Shown: piece after piece, positions 60,670 to 64,000 of the stretch | How positions within the stretch are numbered: the stretch's first letter is position 1 | Layout: each line of letters opens with the position of its first letter | Source of the DNA: Syntrophobacteraceae bacterium | GTDB lineage: Bacteria; Desulfobacterota; Syntrophobacteria; Syntrophobacterales; Syntrophobacteraceae | Length of the DNA: 64,000 nt | Direction: 5' to 3' | Assembly (NCBI GenBank): GCA_031292215.1 | Contig: JARLHO010000102.1 | Span: 1-64,000, forward strand | Position numbers and translations under genes: made by a program | The notes under the pieces: generated by a model | Told to the model about the DNA's origin: nothing | The model's input: the letters and a program-made list of their open reading frames with translations, nothing else | Database searches by the model: none

Positions 60670-63600
60670 TCACGGGCGGGATTGAAAAGCTAAAATTTTT
60701 TCCCCCATCCGTTTTGCCTCCAAGAGTATCTCTGCCTCATCGACTGTTGGGAGTTTTCGATTCTCTACGACCATCCGGCCGTCCACCCATACGAACCTCA
60801 CATCTCCCCCGCGCGCCGCGTAGACGATGTGGCTGACAGGGTCGTAGAGGGGCGTAAGATGAGGTTGCAAAAGATCTAGTGCTACGAGGTCGGCCTTTTT
60901 GCCCGGCTCGATGCTGCCGATCTCGTCCTGGAGCCCCAGGGCGGAAGCTGAGCCCGTTGTCGCCATTCGGAGCGCCATCTCAGCCGGACAGGCGAGGGCG
61001 TCCTTTGTGAAAACCTTGTGCAGCCTGGCAGCACATCCCGCCTCCGATAGGAGATCGAGATCGTTATTGCTTGCGCATCCATCCGTTCCCAGTCCGATCT
61101 TTACCCCCAGGGCCGCCAACTCAGCGATAGGGGCGACCCCCGAGGCAAGCTTCATATTGCTTTCCGGACAATGGGAGATGGAGGCGGAGCTTTGGGCGAT
61201 AAGCCGGATTTCCGAGGGCGAGAGCCAGATCGCGTGCGCGCACAGGGTGAGATCGTCTAGAACTCCGAGAGCTCCCAGGTGCATCGCGGGTCTTAGCCCG
61301 TATTGATTGGTTATCTGTTCGACCTCTTGTCTTGTCTCCGACAGATGGGTCTGAAAGAGGATTTTATTGCCGCGGCAAATATCTTTGGTTTTCTTAAGGG
61401 TCAGAGGTGAGCAGGTGTAGGGGGCGTGGCAGAAAAGCGAGGGGCGGATTAGCCCGGCCCGGGATGGGAACTCGCGCAGGAAATCTTCGGCGTGCGCAAG
61501 GGAATTCGCGGGATTGGGGACATCGGGGGTTGGAAAATCGACAATTCCCTGGCCAAGGACCGCCCGGATGCCGGCTTTTACGCAGCCCCTTGCCGCCGCA
61601 TCCTCGAAAAAGTAGCCATCGCAAAAGCACGTCGTGCCGCTTTTTAGCATCTCGGCGGCCGAAAGCAAAACGCCCAGGTAGACGGAGTCCGGGTTTACGA
61701 AAGCCTTTTCCAGCGGGAAGATACTTTCTTCGAGCCACTGCTTAAGAGGCAGGTCGTCAGCGATGCCCCGAAAAATACTCATTCCCGCGTGCGTGTGGGA
61801 GTTTACCAGGCCGGGCATGAGAAGGCAGCCCGAAAGGTCTATTTCCCGGCGCCCCCGGAAAAGGTTGCACAGCTCATTGGAAGGGCCGACGGCGGCTATT
61901 CGTTCCCCTTCGATCGCAACGGCGCCCCGGCGATAGCGGCTCATGGCGGGATCGCAGGCTACTAGCCAGTCGGCGTTAAAAAGCAGCAAATCTACTTCGC
62001 GTACGGCAGGCGTCATAAAGCAGGGAGCGGGGAGCGAGGAGCGGGAAGCAGGGATCGCCGGATAGCTTTGGGCTTCCACCACCTTGCAGGGAGCGGGGAG
62101 CGGGGAGCGGGAAGCAGGCGGCGCCGGATAGCTTTTGGCTTCCTCCACCTTGCAGGGAGCGGGGAGCGGGGAGCGGGAAGCAGGGATCGCCGGATAGCTT
62201 TGGGCTTCCACCACCTTGCAGGGAGCGGGGAGCGGGGAGCGGGAAGCAGGCGGCGCCGGATAGCTTTGGGCTTCCACCACCTTGCAGGGAGCGGGGAGCG
62301 GGGAGCGGGAAGCAGGCGGCGCCGGATAGCTTTTGGCTTCCTCCGCACTGGTTTCTGCTCCCATCATTTTGGCGAACTCCCGGACATGGCCGAAGATTTC
62401 CTCGAGATCGAGTGTTAGAAGGACGCGGTCCTTCATAACGAGGCGACCGTTAATGATGGTGTGGCGGACATCGGCTGCCCCGGCCGCATAAACCAGGTGG
62501 CTTACCGGGTTATAGACGGGTGTAAGGTTTGGCTTTCTGAAATCGACGACTATGAGGTCGGCCAGGAGTCCCGAAGCGATTTGCCCGGTCTTTCCCCCCC
62601 AGCCCAGCGCGTCGGCCCCCGAGACGGTGGCCATGCGAAGCGTTGTTTGAGCGGACGTGAGCGTCGGGTCGAGCCCATTGACCTTGTGGAGCTTGGCGCA
62701 CATACCCATTTCCGCGAACATGTCCAGGGTGTTGTTGCTCGCGCAGCCATCGGCGCCCAAGGCCACGGTCGCCCCGGCCTGGAGAAGGCGCGGGACCGGG
62801 CAGATCCCGGAGGCGAGCTTCATATTGCTTTTGGGGTTATGGACCACATTTACGCGGTTTTGGGCAAGCAACTCTATATCGGTATCGTCCAGGGCCACAC
62901 AATGGTCGGCTATAAGGCGGGCGTTTAGCATGCCCAGAGTTTCAAGATGCGCTACGGGGCGTCTCCCGTACATTTCCATTACCTGTTTTACTTCGGCCTC
63001 GTTTTCCGACAGGTGTACGACGAGCGGCACATCGAACCTGGCAGACATCCGGCCGCACTTTTTTAGAAGATCCGGCGAGCAGGTGTAGAGCGAGTGGGGT
63101 TCGACGGCCACACTGACAAGCGGGTCGCCTCGCCATTTTTCGACGAGCAGTTCGGTATGCCTCAGGCCGTTTTCGATCTCTCCGTAGCAAGGAGAGGGGA
63201 AATCGTAGAGGACCTCGCCCACAAGTGCCCGAACGCCGGCTTTTTTGGCCGCCTCCGCCACCTTGTGCTCAAAGAGATACATGTCGCAAAAACCAGTGGT
63301 CCCGGAGCGGATCATCTCCGCGCAGGCAAGCATCGTGCCCCAGTAGACCCACTTTTCGGTGAGCTTTTTTTCGGCCGGGAAAATGTGGCCGTGCAGCCAT
63401 TCCATGAGAGGAAGATCATCGGCTAGTCCGCGAAAAAGGGTCATGGCGGCGTGCGTGTGGGAGTTTATGAGGCCGGGGAGGGCCACGCACCCGGAGATAT
63501 CGAGGGTCTCGCTAGATTCGAAAGCCGCGCAAACAAGGTCTGAGGGGCCAACGGCCACGATTTTTCCGGCGCGAACCGCTATGGCGCCCGGACTAAATAT

Positions 63601-63711
63601 TGTCGAAGCCGGGTCAATGGTCAGGACGAGCCCGTTTAGAAGAAGAATATCGACCTGTTCCTTTTTTCCGTAAGATCCATCCCGCCGTTGCGTCAGCCCG
63701 CCCAAATTCAT
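60670..63711 (-). CDS. Tandem amidohydrolase fusion (SAH/MTA-deaminase family) with repeat linker
   Basis: 1013-aa protein made of two complete metal-dependent amidohydrolases of the S-adenosylhomocysteine/methylthioadenosine deaminase group, each about 430 aa. Both halves keep the metal ligands: NSHTHA, HLSE, a later His (ADHCVAL and CAHAIWL) and Asp in GADGCASNN or GTDGCASNN. The halves are joined by a Pro-Ala-Ser-Arg linker encoded by a 66-bp tandem repeat (62017-62345). An internal ATG (62014-62016) could start the second half alone. I start the gene at ATG 63711; the earlier GTG at 63762 lies in AT-rich intergenic-type DNA. Family members include aminofutalosine deaminase (MqnX). Confidence 0.85.
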   Translation of the reverse strand: MNLGGLTQRRDGSYGKKEQVDILLLNGLVLTIDPASTIFSPGAIAVRAGKIVAVGPSDLVCAAFESSETLDISGCVALPGLINSHTHAAMTLFRGLADDLPLMEWLHGHIFPAEKKLTEKWVYWGTMLACAEMIRSGTTGFCDMYLFEHKVAEAAKKAGVRALVGEVLYDFPSPCYGEIENGLRHTELLVEKWRGDPLVSVAVEPHSLYTCSPDLLKKCGRMSARFDVPLVVHLSENEAEVKQVMEMYGRRPVAHLETLGMLNARLIADHCVALDDTDIELLAQNRVNVVHNPKSNMKLASGICPVPRLLQAGATVALGADGCASNNTLDMFAEMGMCAKLHKVNGLDPTLTSAQTTLRMATVSGADALGWGGKTGQIASGLLADLIVVDFRKPNLTPVYNPVSHLVYAAGAADVRHTIINGRLVMKDRVLLTLDLEEIFGHVREFAKMMGAETSAEEAKSYPAPPASRSPLPAPCKVVEAQSYPAPPASRSPLPAPCKVVEAQSYPAIPASRSPLPAPCKVEEAKSYPAPPASRSPLPAPCKVVEAQSYPAIPASRSSLPAPCFMTPAVREVDLLLFNADWLVACDPAMSRYRRGAVAIEGERIAAVGPSNELCNLFRGRREIDLSGCLLMPGLVNSHTHAGMSIFRGIADDLPLKQWLEESIFPLEKAFVNPDSVYLGVLLSAAEMLKSGTTCFCDGYFFEDAAARGCVKAGIRAVLGQGIVDFPTPDVPNPANSLAHAEDFLREFPSRAGLIRPSLFCHAPYTCSPLTLKKTKDICRGNKILFQTHLSETRQEVEQITNQYGLRPAMHLGALGVLDDLTLCAHAIWLSPSEIRLIAQSSASISHCPESNMKLASGVAPIAELAALGVKIGLGTDGCASNNDLDLLSEAGCAARLHKVFTKDALACPAEMALRMATTGSASALGLQDEIGSIEPGKKADLVALDLLQPHLTPLYDPVSHIVYAARGGDVRFVWVDGRMVVENRKLPTVDEAEILLEAKRMGEKILAFQSRP
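62017..62345 (-). repeat. Five-copy 66-bp tandem repeat inside the amidohydrolase gene
   Basis: Four full and one partial copy of a 66-bp unit encode SYPA(P/I)PASRSPLPAPCKVVEAQ-like 22-residue repeats. Each DNA copy itself contains a short GGGAGCGGGGAGC iteration. Because 66 is divisible by 3 and no frame contains stops, copy-number change would not break the reading frame. Related CCCGCTCCCTGC sequence occurs in the intergenic region near 53020-53035. Confidence 0.9.
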
Positions 63712-63817
63712 CCGTCCAATCAATTTTGAGTTTGAAATTTCAAATTTTAAGCCTAAAATCACACTTTGATATTTTCTATCTCAATTTTTTCACAATAAGA
63801 CTCGAAAATCAAAGCCC

Positions 63818-64000
63818 ATGAAAATAACAGACGGTCTCCATGCTTTCCCGTGGACTTCGATGTCCGCCAACAACTGCAACACCTATCTCATCGACGGTCC
63901 GGCAAAGATCCTGATCGACCCGGGGCACCTCAGTTTTTTCCCGCACGTCGCGGCACAGTTAAACGCGCTGGGGATAGACATCGGCGATATAGACCTGATT
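63818..64000 (+). CDS. MBL-fold metallo-hydrolase (5' part, cut by window end)
   Basis: Starts at ATG 63818 and runs open to the window edge (61 codons): MKITDGLHAFPWTS, NNCNTYLIDG and ILIDPGH. This is the N-terminal strand pattern of metallo-beta-lactamase-fold hydrolases; the HxHxDH metal motif would lie just past the edge. It is divergent from the amidohydrolase gene. Function cannot be specified. Confidence 0.75.
   Translation, partial: MKITDGLHAFPWTSMSANNCNTYLIDGPAKILIDPGHLSFFPHVAAQLNALGIDIGDIDLI

Noticed and set aside
62017-62345. CRISPR-like appearance of the 66-bp repeats
   Set aside because: Units are contiguous without unique spacers and stay in frame within a gene, so this is a tandem repeat, not a CRISPR array.

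Overview
This window looks like a chromosome segment from a strictly anaerobic Desulfobacterota-type bacterium (former Deltaproteobacteria; Syntrophobacter/Desulfomonile-like is my best guess). That is inference from gene content: an ETF operon with a membrane FeS/cytochrome b protein of the ETF:menaquinone oxidoreductase (EMO, DUF224) type, a menaquinone methyltransferase, a cytoplasmic Mo/W oxidoreductase, biotin-dependent carboxylase parts, and a hypothetical protein resembling a Syntrophobacter family. I see no rRNA, tRNA or CRISPR array.

Layout. 0-0.5 kb: IS200/IS605 transposase with hairpins behind it. 0.8-8.7 kb: Ca2+/H+ antiporter, then a complete RND efflux operon. 8.8-14.7 kb: the DUF3141 / MaoC-phosphotransacetylase / acetate kinase / FabI group. 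14.9-19.1 kb: stress- and membrane-type genes (SUKH-DUF1269 fusion, SYLF lipoprotein-like, DedA, Sfum_1244-like). 19.1-47 kb: a large catabolic island with two LysR regulators (below). 47.3-51.7 kb: serpin, nested inverted repeats, a TPP-dependent enzyme and a decayed ISKra4-like insertion with intact ends and a 9-bp target duplication. 51.9-57.8 kb: housekeeping and envelope genes (purM, rpmB, menG/ubiE, a methyltransferase, a membrane PHP phosphoesterase, an ArnT/PMT-type glycosyltransferase). 57.8-60.1 kb: debris and defence-type small genes (integrase fragment, AT-rich gene pair, PIN toxin-antitoxin, Uma2 pseudogene). 60.1-64 kb: a CBS protein, a giant tandem amidohydrolase whose two halves are joined by a 66-bp repeat array, and the start of an MBL-fold hydrolase.

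The island at 19-47 kb is the best candidate for an undescribed system. It holds two paralogous swivelling phosphohistidine subunits and one separate ATP-grasp subunit, the split organisation known from phenylphosphate synthase; a biotin carboxylase plus a PycB/OadA-like carboxyltransferase in which the carbamylated metal-ligand Lys is Glu and the substrate Arg is Gln; an acyl-CoA ligase; a Tm-1-like/UPF0261 protein; two CrtI/PYROXD2-type flavoproteins; SDR and MDR dehydrogenases; EtfAB plus the EMO-like quinone reductase; a cytoplasmic one-cluster Mo/W enzyme; and small alpha-beta-barrel proteins. I infer a pathway that phosphorylates an alcohol, phenol or enol substrate using ATP, possibly carboxylates and CoA-activates it, and sends electrons from flavin-dependent steps through ETF to menaquinone. 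The substrate is unknown. No UbiD-type carboxylase and no Na+-pumping decarboxylase beta subunit is visible, so this is neither the classical phenol pathway nor a classical Na+ pump.
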